From: JABMQB01 sp963666575
GTDB taxonomy: Bacteria > Bacteroidota > Bacteroidia > Bacteroidales > Prolixibacteraceae
Direction of reading: 5' to 3'
Length of the DNA stretch: 64,000 bases
Assembly (NCBI GenBank): GCA_963666575.2
Contig: CAXXYG010000002.1
Span: forward strand, 76,275 to 140,274
The notes under the pieces are model-generated. The model was not told the origin of the DNA. It was given only the letters and a program-made list of their open reading frames with translations, and did no database searches. Both the position numbers and the translations under genes were made by a program. Shown here in pieces: positions 1 to 7,596 of this stretch. The first letter of the stretch is position 1. Each line of letters starts with the position of its first letter.

Positions 1-285
1 TGCTTTTGCCTTCATCTCTTTTTGTTTCTTTTTTTGCTGATAAAGAAACTTAGAGTAGTCGGTTACCTTACAAACAGGCGGGTCAGCGTTTGGTGAAATT
101 TCAACCAAATCCAGGTTCAATTCGTCTGCAATTTTAAGTGCATCTCTTAAGGGGAAAATGCCGGGATTTTCAACATTATCACCCACTACCCTAACCTGTG
201 GGGCTTTAATCCTGTGATTAACCCGATGTTGAGGAGTCGTATCGACCCTCATACTACCTCTGGGATTTCGTCTTTTAATAGCTAT
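1..285 (-). CDS. infC: Translation initiation factor IF-3 (N-terminal part, cut by window edge)
   Basis: IF-3 binds the 30S subunit, checks the start codon-initiator tRNA pairing and prevents premature 50S joining. The visible 95 codons begin AIKRRNPRG after the start and contain the family signatures LVEISPNADPPVCK and DYSKFLYQQKKKQKEMKAK, the end of the N-domain and start of the linker helix. It lies 17 bases after thrS on the same strand, the usual thrS-infC-rpmI-rplT order. The codon aligned with the family N-terminus is ATA (285-283) with an AGGAGG eight bases upstream. The first in-frame ATG lies 16 codons further in and would remove the conserved basic N-terminus. The C-terminal half lies outside the window. 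Family assignment is secure; the start codon is inferred. Confidence 0.93.
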   Translation of the reverse strand, partial: MAIKRRNPRGSMRVDTTPQHRVNHRIKAPQVRVVGDNVENPGIFPLRDALKIADELNLDLVEISPNADPPVCKVTDYSKFLYQQKKKQKEMKAKA

Positions 286-299
286 TTTACTGTCCTCCT
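283..299 (-). promoter_or_regulatory. infC: Strong ribosome binding site with AUA start codon of infC
   Basis: On the minus strand AGGAGG (299-294) stands eight bases before ATA (285-283), immediately after the thrS stop (305-303). Strong Shine-Dalgarno sequences are uncommon elsewhere in this window, so this one stands out. In Escherichia coli infC starts with the rare codon AUU, which IF-3 itself discriminates against, giving autogenous control. The same logic is inferred here for AUA. Confidence 0.6.
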
Positions 300-302
300 A
301 AA

Positions 303-2252
303 TTAATTATTTAAACCTGATAATTGTCCTTTAACTTCTTTTAATATAAACTCAGCGAATTCTTCAAGCTTCATAACGCCTTTATCTCCATCGCCTTGTT
401 TCCTTACTGAAACTGTTCCTGTTTCAGCTTCTTTTTCACCAATAATCAGTAGGTAAGGTACTCGTTTTAATTCATTATCGCGTATCTTCCTACCTATCTT
501 TTCGTTACGATCATCAATAATTGTGCGAATATCGTAATTATTTAGAATATTTAAAACTTTTTGGCCATAATCATTGTACTTTTCACTAATTGGCAATAAA
601 ACAACTTGTTCAGGTGTTAGCCAAAGTGGAAATTTTCCGGCAGTATGTTCGATTAAAACAGCTACAAATCGTTCCATTGAACCAAACGGAGCGCGGTGGA
701 TCATAACTGGCTGGTGCCTGTTGTCGTCAGCACCAATGTATTCAAGGTTAAACCGTTCGGGTAAATTATAATCAACCTGAATAGTCCCTAATTGCCAGCT
801 TCTACCTAATGCATCTTTGATCATAAAGTCAAGTTTAGGGCCATAAAATGCTGCTTCGCCAGTTTCTGTTACGGTATTTAAACCTTTTTCTTCACATGCT
901 TCAATAATTGCTTTTTCGGCTTTGTCCCAATTTTCGGGCGATCCAATATATTTTTCTGGTTTATTGGGGTCGCGCAATGAAATTTGAGCTACGTAATCAT
1001 CAAAACTAAGTGCTTTGAAAATTATAAATATAATATCAATAACTTTTTTAAACTCTTCTTTTAGCTGGTCAGGGCGGCAAAAAATATGTGCGTCATCCTG
1101 GGTAAAACTCCTAACCCGAGTCAATCCATGTAATTCACCACTTTGTTCGTAGCGGTAAACCGTACCAAACTCAGCATAACGTAGCGGTAAATCTTTGTAT
1201 GAATGTGGCCGTGCGTTATATATTTCGCAATGGTGTGGGCAATTCATAGGTTTTAATAAATATTCCTCTCCTTCGGCGGGAGTTGAAATTGGCTGGAACG
1301 AATCTTTCCCATATTTTTCGTAATGGCCTGATGTTTTATACAAATTTACATCACCAATGTGAGGAGTAATAACCTGGTCGTAGCCGTATTTTTTTTGAAC
1401 TTTCTTAAGGAACATTTCCAATTGTTCTCGTAATTGTGCTCCCTTAGGCATCCATAATGGCAGCCCTTGCCCCACTGCTTCCGAAAAGGTGAACAGGTCC
1501 ATTTCTTTTCCTATTTTCCGGTGGTCGCGTTTTTTGGCTTCTTCCATCATTACCAGGTATTCTTCCAGTAATTTTTGTTTTGGGAAGGTTACACCATAAA
1601 CACGTGTAAGCATTTTATTATTTTCATCGCCACGCCAGTATGCACCGGCAATCGATGTTAATTTAATGGCTTTTATATAACTGGTATTCGGCAAATGTGG
1701 GCCACGGCATAAATCTGTAAATCCGCCTTGATTATATAAGGTGATGGTGCCATCTTCCAGTTCACTGATAAGTTCTTCTTTTAATTCATCATTTTTTTCT
1801 GAAAACAATTTTAAGGCATCGGCTTTTGAAATTTCACTACGGACAATTGGGTTTTTTTGCCTGGCCAGTTCCAACATTTTTTGTTCTATTTTAACAAGGT
1901 CTTTGTCGGTAAGTTGTTTGTTGTCAGGTAATTCTACGTCGTAATAAAATCCGGTATCAACAGTTGGGCCAATTCCAAATTTAGTGCCCGGGTAAAAATG
2001 TTCAATAGTCTCAGCCATGAGGTGGGCCGATGAGTGCCAAAATGTATCTTTTCCTTCCTTGGCCTCCCACGTGTGTAAATTAATAGATGCATCGGTGTTG
2101 ATTGGACGCGATAAATCCCAAACTTCTCCATTAACTGTAATTGACAAAACATCTTTTGCCAGGCGGTTCGAAATTGACCGTGCAATTTCTAATCCATTTA
2201 CACCTTTTGTGTATTCTCTAACACTATTATCAGGAAGGGTAATTTTAATCAT
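303..2252 (-). CDS. thrS: Threonyl-tRNA synthetase
   Basis: Charges tRNA-Thr with threonine in the cytoplasm; the N-terminal domains hydrolyse mischarged Ser-tRNA. Counting from the chosen start (649 residues), a TGS domain covers about 1-62, the editing domain carries the HxxxH motif at 73-77 (HSSAH), and the class II core shows MNCPHHCEIY, the motif 2 stretch RYEQSGELHGLTRVR, and the motif 3 region HRAPFGSMERF, followed by the anticodon-binding domain. The start at 2252 is preferred over an upstream in-frame ATG at 2291, because a perfect promoter -7 element (2289-2296) would overlap that codon, and because MIKITLPDNS is the normal TGS beginning. It is followed by infC after 17 bases. Length and motifs are normal. 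Confidence 0.97.
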   Translation of the reverse strand: MIKITLPDNSVREYTKGVNGLEIARSISNRLAKDVLSITVNGEVWDLSRPINTDASINLHTWEAKEGKDTFWHSSAHLMAETIEHFYPGTKFGIGPTVDTGFYYDVELPDNKQLTDKDLVKIEQKMLELARQKNPIVRSEISKADALKLFSEKNDELKEELISELEDGTITLYNQGGFTDLCRGPHLPNTSYIKAIKLTSIAGAYWRGDENNKMLTRVYGVTFPKQKLLEEYLVMMEEAKKRDHRKIGKEMDLFTFSEAVGQGLPLWMPKGAQLREQLEMFLKKVQKKYGYDQVITPHIGDVNLYKTSGHYEKYGKDSFQPISTPAEGEEYLLKPMNCPHHCEIYNARPHSYKDLPLRYAEFGTVYRYEQSGELHGLTRVRSFTQDDAHIFCRPDQLKEEFKKVIDIIFIIFKALSFDDYVAQISLRDPNKPEKYIGSPENWDKAEKAIIEACEEKGLNTVTETGEAAFYGPKLDFMIKDALGRSWQLGTIQVDYNLPERFNLEYIGADDNRHQPVMIHRAPFGSMERFVAVLIEHTAGKFPLWLTPEQVVLLPISEKYNDYGQKVLNILNNYDIRTIIDDRNEKIGRKIRDNELKRVPYLLIIGEKEAETGTVSVRKQGDGDKGVMKLEEFAEFILKEVKGQLSGLNN

Positions 2253-2288
2253 ACTGTTACTAAATTTTCTAATTCTAAATTTGATCTG

Positions 2289-2296
2289 CAAAGATA
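2289..2296 (-). promoter_or_regulatory. Promoter -7 element upstream of thrS
   Basis: The minus strand reads TATCTTTG, an exact match to the Bacteroidetes TAnnTTTG element, about 37 bases before the thrS start codon. No clear TTG box is found at the expected -33 distance, so the call rests on the -7 element and position. Confidence 0.45.
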
Positions 2297-2568
2297 GATA
2301 TTCTTGATAGAATACCGTATTAAAAATCGAATGATAGCATTATCTTAATTAATAATCAAAAAAAATGAAGTATTTTGCTTAAAAAGTACTGATAATCATC
2401 ATAATTTTCAACCAAAACTTGCTGTAGTTTTTTTAGAGATTGATATCAAATTGTTTATGCTTATTTTAAATTGACATTAAAAACAGCATTAAACTGATAA
2501 TTTGCTGTTATTTTAGCTATAAAAAAACAATATTTGTAGAATTAATGGGATAATTATTTTTTTTAGTG
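2297..2568. other. Divergent intergenic region between thrS and the chorismate mutase gene
   Basis: This AT-rich stretch separates two divergently read genes. I see no open frame with coding character, no hairpin with a T-run and no T-box-like element for thrS. The plus strand has a weak promoter-like TATTTG near 2531-2536, not a full match to the consensus. Confidence 0.5.
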
Positions 2569-2901
2569 ATGGGCAGCGACAAAAAACCAGGCAATTGTAA
2601 TTCAATTGACGAAATCAGAAATGAAATTGATAAATTGGATAAGCAAATAATTCAATTGTTTTCTAAGCGGCATGAATTTGTTCGTGAAATAGTTCATTAT
2701 AAAACTGATGAAGAGAGTGTAGTTGCACAGTCGCGAAAAGATAAAGTTATTAATGAAAGGGCCAGCCTGGCCGGTGATTTGGGCCTTGACCGGGAAATAT
2801 TCAAACAAATATATACATTGCTTGTCGAAAGCAACATAAACAAAGAACTGGAGCTTTTAAAACTCAGAAAAGCTCAAAATCAAACTATAAAAACAATATA
2901 A
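2569..2901 (+). CDS. Chorismate mutase, AroQ (type II) fold
   Basis: Predicted to convert chorismate to prephenate at the branch to phenylalanine and tyrosine. The 110-residue protein is a single all-helical CM_2 domain: IDEIRNEIDKLDKQIIQLFSKR is the typical first helix with its catalytic Arg and Lys region, and the C-terminal helix ends in charged residues. A GTG three bases upstream (2566) is an alternative start; the ATG is preferred. The next gene, an aldolase-type enzyme, begins four bases after the stop, so the pair is almost certainly co-transcribed. Stand-alone AroQ proteins can also act as isochorismate-pyruvate lyases, which the sequence alone does not exclude. No DAHP synthase or prephenate dehydratase domain is attached. 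Confidence 0.85.
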   Translation: MGSDKKPGNCNSIDEIRNEIDKLDKQIIQLFSKRHEFVREIVHYKTDEESVVAQSRKDKVINERASLAGDLGLDREIFKQIYTLLVESNINKELELLKLRKAQNQTIKTI

Positions 2902-2905
2902 CTTT

Positions 2906-3856
2906 ATGTTTAAAAAGGATATTAAAGTAATGGATTGCACTGTCCGCGACGGTGGATTAATGAATAAATGGCAGTTTAGCGATGAGTTTGTAAAAGCAGT
3001 GTACGACAAATGTGTTGAAGCTGGTATTGATTACATGGAAATTGGATATAAGAGCAGTGAAAAGGCTTTTTCGCGCGACGAAGTAGGCCCGTGGAAATTT
3101 TGCCACGACGATGATATCAGGCGTATTGTAGGAGATAACAATACTGATTTAAAATTATCGGCAATGGCTGATATTGGCAGGATTGATTTTGAAGATATTC
3201 CTCCAAAATCGGAAAGCCTGATTGATATGATGCGTGTGGCTTGTTATGTACACCAGATAGATAAGGCAGTTGAACTTGCCGAACATTGCCTTGACAAAGG
3301 ATACGAGGTTACCATTAATTTGATGGCTGTTTCGAAGGTGAATGAACTCGACCTTGACCAGGCTCTTGAAGACCTTGCAAAATCAAGGGTTCCTACAATA
3401 TATTTGGTCGATAGTTTTGGTAGTATGTATTGCGAAACCATTGAACACCTGGCTAAAAAGTATGTGGCTGCCCTACCCGGAAAACGGATTGGTATTCACG
3501 CACATAATAATATGCAGCTGGCAATGTCAAATACCATAACTTCAGTCATTAATGGTGTTACTTTACTCGATGCAACATTGTTAGGCATGGGCCGTGGTGC
3601 AGGTAACTGCCCAATCGAAATTTTAATTGCCTTCCTGAAAAATCCAAAATACAGGCTTCTTCCATTGCTTGATGTAATTCAAAATTATATTCACCCTATG
3701 CAAAATGAAATAGACTGGGGATACCATATTCCTTATTTAATTACAGGAGCATTAAACGAACATCCTCGCAGTGCTATGAAACGAATGGATTCGGACGAAA
3801 AAAATGATTTTGTAGCTTTTATGAAAGAAATGCACGATTATGAACTTCTAGAATAA
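2906..3856 (+). CDS. DRE-TIM (HMG-CoA lyase-like) metal-dependent aldolase
   Basis: A 316-residue TIM-barrel enzyme of the DRE-TIM metallolyase superfamily, which includes 4-hydroxy-2-oxovalerate aldolase, HMG-CoA lyase and isopropylmalate synthase. The N-terminal motif DCTVRDGG supplies the metal-binding Asp and catalytic Arg, HAHNN near residue 198 supplies the second metal site, and GMGRGAGNCPIE is the usual glycine-rich segment near the C-terminal end of the barrel. There is no regulatory LeuA-type domain, so an aldolase or lyase is more likely than an acyl-CoA condensing synthase. It sits four bases after a chorismate mutase gene, which hints at a shared aromatic-acid pathway. The substrate is unknown. 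A terminator follows at 3882-3915. Confidence 0.75.
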   Translation: MFKKDIKVMDCTVRDGGLMNKWQFSDEFVKAVYDKCVEAGIDYMEIGYKSSEKAFSRDEVGPWKFCHDDDIRRIVGDNNTDLKLSAMADIGRIDFEDIPPKSESLIDMMRVACYVHQIDKAVELAEHCLDKGYEVTINLMAVSKVNELDLDQALEDLAKSRVPTIYLVDSFGSMYCETIEHLAKKYVAALPGKRIGIHAHNNMQLAMSNTITSVINGVTLLDATLLGMGRGAGNCPIEILIAFLKNPKYRLLPLLDVIQNYIHPMQNEIDWGYHIPYLITGALNEHPRSAMKRMDSDEKNDFVAFMKEMHDYELLE

Positions 3857-3881
3857 TAGTTTATTATACAAACAGCGGAGG

Positions 3882-3915
3882 CACCCATTGGATTTTCTGA
3901 TGGGTGTTTTTTTTT
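3882..3915 (+). terminator. Intrinsic terminator after the chorismate mutase/aldolase operon
   Basis: CACCCAT (3882-3888) pairs with ATGGGTG (3900-3906) around an 11-base loop and is followed by nine T residues (3907-3915). It lies 26 bases after the aldolase stop codon. Confidence 0.88.
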
Positions 3916-3936
3916 GCATTTAAGAGATTATTCATT

Positions 3937-3965
3937 TTTGCTTCTTGTTACAATTTTTACTTTTG
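3937..3965 (+). promoter_or_regulatory. Bacteroidetes-type promoter for the dipeptidyl peptidase gene
   Basis: TTTG (3937-3940), a 17-base spacer and TACTTTTG (3958-3965) match the TTG / TAnnTTTG arrangement. It lies 22 bases before the start codon at 3988 and just after a terminator, as expected for an independent transcription unit. Confidence 0.6.
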
Positions 3966-3987
3966 TGGAAAGATTAAAATTTTGACC

Positions 3988-6183
3988 ATGAAAATATTTG
4001 CAGCGTTTATAGTTATCCTGTTTTTAAGTTCAAACATTTCTGCTCAGGGAAAAAAAATAATAACACTCGAAGATGTTGTAGTAAACCAGATTTTTTCACA
4101 AAAATCAGTCTCAGGGTTAAGGTCAATGAACGATGGTTTGTATTATTCCACCTCAAAAAATAACAACTCAATAGTAAAACACAGTTATAAAACCGGCGAG
4201 GAAGTTAGTGTAATTTTAGATCTGGGCTCAATAGAAGATGCTGCCATTCATAGTTTTAGCGATTATGAGTTTAGCGAAGATGAAACAAAAATTTTATTAA
4301 CAACCCGTACAGAACCTATTTACAGGCATTCGTTTACTGCTGAATATTATGTTTGGAATTCAGTAACAGAGGAGCTTTTACCTGTTTCATCCAAAGGCAG
4401 GCAGCAATTGGCAACCTTTTCGCCCGATGGTGAACGTATAGCTTTTGTAAGAGATAATAATTTATTTATTAAAAATTTAAAATTTGGAACTGAAAGCCAG
4501 GTAACGTTTGATGGCGAAAAGAATAAAATTATTAATGGAGCCCCCGATTGGGTTTACGAAGAAGAATTTAGTTTTAACAAAGCTTTTGCCTGGTCGCCCG
4601 ATAGTGAATTCCTGGCGTATTTGCGTTTTGACGAAACATTGGTGAAAGAGTTTGGAATGACCTTATTTAAGGGCGAAAAACCAACTTTCGATGAGTATGG
4701 TTTATATCCTTACAATGAGGTTTTTAAATACCCAAAAGCCGGAGAAGCAAATTCGGTTATATCGGTACAGGTTTACGATTTAAAATCAAAAACAGCCCTC
4801 CCTGTTGATATTGGCGAGGAGGCTGATATTTATATCCCACGGATAAAATGGACACCTGATGCCAATAACTTGGTAGTTCTACGCCTGAACCGCAGGCAAA
4901 ATCAATTGGATGTTTTGTATGCCAATCCATATACCGGTGATTCGCGCCCCATTTTTACTGAAAAAAATAAAAGGTATATCGATGAATCATTTTATGATAA
5001 AATGGTTTTTCTGGAAGACGGTTCATTTGTTGTAAACAGCGAACGCGATGGTTGGTCGCATTTGTATTTGTATGATAAACAGGGATTTGAGAAAGCACAA
5101 ATTACAAAAGGCGAATTTGATGTGACTGACTTTTATGGCTATGACCCTGTTCAGAAAGTATTTTATTACCAGGCAGCTGCAAAATCGCCTCTTCAGCGCG
5201 AAGTTTATTTTTTAAGCCTCGACGGAAAAAAGAAAGGTGAATTGTCAACATCAGAAGGCACCAACAACGTCCTATTCAGTAAGAATTATAAGTATTACAT
5301 CAATTATTTCAGTAGTGCTAAAAATCCGTATTTGATAACTTTGAGTGATTTAAAAGGGAAAAATACCAGAGTTTTAGAAGATAATACTGAACTAATTGAT
5401 AATATGAAAGAGTACAAATTAGCTCAAAAGGAGTTTTTTACTTTTTCTACTTCTGAAGGAATTGATTTAAATGGTTATATGATGAAACCTTTAAATTTTG
5501 ACCCTACTCAACAATACCCGGTTTTTATGACACAATATAGCGGCCCAAATTCGCAAAGTTGTACCGATTCATGGCAAAATCCCGGTTGGGAACATTTCCT
5601 GGCTCAGGAAGGATTTTTGGTTGTTTGTGTTGACCCAAGGGGGACCGCTGCAAGGGGTGAAGATTTTAGGAAATGTACTTACTTGCAACTTGGAAAATAC
5701 GAATCGGACGACCAGGTTGAAGCCGCTAAATACCTCGCTACCCTGCCCTATGTCGATAAAAATAACATCTCAATATTTGGCTGGAGCTATGGCGGTTTTA
5801 TGACGGCTTTAGCATTGGAAAAAGGCGGTAGTTTATTTAAAGCCGGAGTCTCAGTTGCTCCCGTAACAAGTTGGCGTTTTTACGATTCGATCTATACTGA
5901 AAGGTATATGCGTACACCCAATGAAAATCCGGACGGTTATGATGATAACTCGCCACTGTCGCATGCTGAAGATATTAAAGGGCGACTGTTGCTGATTCAT
6001 GGCTCGGCCGATGATAATGTGCATGTTCAGAATACCATGGAATTTACTGAAAAAATGGTGCAGGCAAATGTTCAGTTTGAAATGGCCATATATACTAATC
6101 GTAATCATGGAATAAGGGGAGGAAATACAACCCGGCATTTGTATACAAAAATGACAAATTTCTTAAAAGACCAGCTACAGTAG
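3988..6183 (+). CDS. Dipeptidyl peptidase IV, peptidase family S9
   Basis: An exported serine exopeptidase that removes X-Pro or X-Ala dipeptides from peptide N-termini. From the start at 3988 (731 residues) there is a signal peptide ending near SNISAQG, an eight-bladed DPPIV_N propeller with the double-Glu signature DWVYEEEF that anchors the substrate N-terminus, and the alpha/beta hydrolase domain. The catalytic Ser600 lies in GWSYGG, the Asp in DDNVH (675/676) and His707 in NHGIRGG. An upstream in-frame start at 3904 would add residues encoded by the terminator and promoter region, so it is rejected. Periplasmic or outer-membrane-facing peptide scavenging is the likely role. It is a single gene with its own promoter. 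Confidence 0.95.
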   Translation: MKIFAAFIVILFLSSNISAQGKKIITLEDVVVNQIFSQKSVSGLRSMNDGLYYSTSKNNNSIVKHSYKTGEEVSVILDLGSIEDAAIHSFSDYEFSEDETKILLTTRTEPIYRHSFTAEYYVWNSVTEELLPVSSKGRQQLATFSPDGERIAFVRDNNLFIKNLKFGTESQVTFDGEKNKIINGAPDWVYEEEFSFNKAFAWSPDSEFLAYLRFDETLVKEFGMTLFKGEKPTFDEYGLYPYNEVFKYPKAGEANSVISVQVYDLKSKTALPVDIGEEADIYIPRIKWTPDANNLVVLRLNRRQNQLDVLYANPYTGDSRPIFTEKNKRYIDESFYDKMVFLEDGSFVVNSERDGWSHLYLYDKQGFEKAQITKGEFDVTDFYGYDPVQKVFYYQAAAKSPLQREVYFLSLDGKKKGELSTSEGTNNVLFSKNYKYYINYFSSAKNPYLITLSDLKGKNTRVLEDNTELIDNMKEYKLAQKEFFTFSTSEGIDLNGYMMKPLNFDPTQQYPVFMTQYSGPNSQSCTDSWQNPGWEHFLAQEGFLVVCVDPRGTAARGEDFRKCTYLQLGKYESDDQVEAAKYLATLPYVDKNNISIFGWSYGGFMTALALEKGGSLFKAGVSVAPVTSWRFYDSIYTERYMRTPNENPDGYDDNSPLSHAEDIKGRLLLIHGSADDNVHVQNTMEFTEKMVQANVQFEMAIYTNRNHGIRGGNTTRHLYTKMTNFLKDQLQ

Positions 6184-6271
6184 AATTTACTTCGTATTCG
6201 CATGAATATTTTTTGAAAGTGGTATATTTCCAAAAAACAATGTAATTTGGTTAAAATTTTAACTGAAAACC

Positions 6272-6859
6272 ATGAAACGTTTATTTGGATATTTTCTGCA
6301 AGGATTATTATTAATTGCCCCTTTGGCAATTATTTTATATGTGTTATATGCCGGCTTTGTTTCCATCGATACCTGGCTAACCCAAAATATCGGAGAACTA
6401 ATCGGTTTTACGATTCCCGGACTTGGCATTTTGGTTTTGTTTATCGGATTAACAATATTAGGGATTTTAGGAGAAACAGCTATCATAAAACCTTTTGTTT
6501 GGTTTTTTGGCAGGTTTATCCGAAAAATTCCATTGCTCAACTTACTTTATACCTCTATTAATGATTTGTTTTCGGCTTTTGTGGGGAAAGAGAAAAAATT
6601 TAATGTCCCGGTAAAAGTATTGTTCAATGAAGAAAACCAATTGTGGAAACTGGGATTTTTAACCAAAGAGTCGTTGGAAGAATTTGGACTGGAAGATAAA
6701 GTGGCTGTTTATTTCCCTCATTCGTATAATTTTTCGGGTGAATTGTACGTGGTCCATGCAAAACGGGTCGAAAAACTGGATATTTCGCCTTCAGAAACCA
6801 TGAAATTTATTGTTTCGGGAGGAGTTACAAAATTTAGTACAGATAATAATGAGCATTGA
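6272..6859 (+). CDS. DUF502 family membrane protein
   Basis: A 195-residue inner-membrane protein of unknown function. Two hydrophobic segments at about 8-30 and 50-75 are followed by the family signature RKIPLLNLLYTSINDL and a soluble C-terminal half with VPVKVLFNEENQLWKLGFLT and VYFPHSYNFSGELYVV, which is the usual DUF502 layout. Its last codons overlap the start of the decayed TerC gene (ATG at 6849, stop at 6857-6859), so the two were one transcription unit. No enzymatic motif is visible. The start follows a short spacer after the DPP IV gene. Confidence 0.85.
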   Translation: MKRLFGYFLQGLLLIAPLAIILYVLYAGFVSIDTWLTQNIGELIGFTIPGLGILVLFIGLTILGILGETAIIKPFVWFFGRFIRKIPLLNLLYTSINDLFSAFVGKEKKFNVPVKVLFNEENQLWKLGFLTKESLEEFGLEDKVAVYFPHSYNFSGELYVVHAKRVEKLDISPSETMKFIVSGGVTKFSTDNNEH

Positions 6860-7596
6860 AACAATTACACTTATAATTTTTCTGGTATTCGTAGTATCGG
6901 TTCTTTTGATTGATTTATTGGTTATTGGAAAAAATGCACACGTTATTTCATCGCGCGAAGCAGTTATTTGGAGTACTGTATGGATTTCGCTGGGATTATC
7001 ATTTTATTTTGTATTGCTTCATTTTGGGCACCTGTTTCATGGAATCAATTCAAAGGAGAAATTATTGGAAATTGTTGGGAAATACAACCATTTCCTTGTT
7101 TTTGAATCGTCGGATTATACTCAAATGTTGTAGCAATACAGGAAAGTTCAGGGTTTAAATTATTTATCAGGTTATTTTATTGAAAAAACACTTTCGGTCG
7201 ATAATATTTTTGTGATGTTGATGATCCTTCAAGGATTTTCTGTTCCATTAAAGGATTATAAATTGGTTTTGTTTTGGGGCATCCTTGGCTTGGGGCTATC
7301 GTCCTCCGGTTTGTTTTTATTTTTGCCGGTGTTGCTTTTTTTCAAATATTTTTGCCATTCTTGGATTACGTTCGTTATTTTTTCTTGTAGCCAATATTGT
7401 AAACAAATTCAGGTTTTTAAAGGCCGGTATCTCAGTACTCCTGATTTTTATTGGTTTTAAACTGGTTTTTCACGAGTTTCTGGTGCATGTAGGATTTAAA
7501 CCTGAATTTTCACTTTATGTGATTGGCGCCGTATTAGTTTGAAGTATTTTACTTTCATGGGCAATTCCCTTCAGGCAACAAAACAAAAGCCTCTAA
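6849..7596 (+). pseudogene. Decayed TerC-family integral membrane protein gene (two stops, two frameshifts)
   Basis: Pieces of one TerC protein appear in order but in changing frames. The gene opens with MSIETITLIIFLVFVVS, has an in-frame TAG at 7131-7133, and continues in the same frame with YLSGYFIEKTLSVDNIFV and LVLFWGILG, the TerC core with its conserved acidic residues. At 7284-7293 the five bases CTTGG are tandemly duplicated; removing one copy restores GAIVLRFVFIFAGVAFF. A second shift lies at the T-run 7349-7353, after which FAILGLRSLFFLVANIV and the C-terminus follow, interrupted by TGA at 7540-7542 before SILLSWAIPFRQQ. TerC proteins are multi-pass membrane proteins linked to tellurium resistance or metal transport. 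Four independent lesions beside intact neighbours indicate true decay. The residual stop overlaps that of the next, convergent gene. Confidence 0.88.

Noticed and set aside
2253..2568. T-box or other riboswitch in front of thrS
   Set aside because: The promoter -7 element lies about 37 bases before the start, which leaves no room for a T-box leader.
3904..3987. Longer N-terminus of the dipeptidyl peptidase
   Set aside because: The extra codons overlap the terminator T-run and the promoter, and would bury the signal peptide.
7131..7542. Recoding (stop read-through, selenocysteine or programmed frameshift) of the TerC gene
   Set aside because: Both a TAG and a TGA occur together with a five-base duplication and a homopolymer shift. 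No SECIS-like or slippery element is needed to explain this; decay is simpler.
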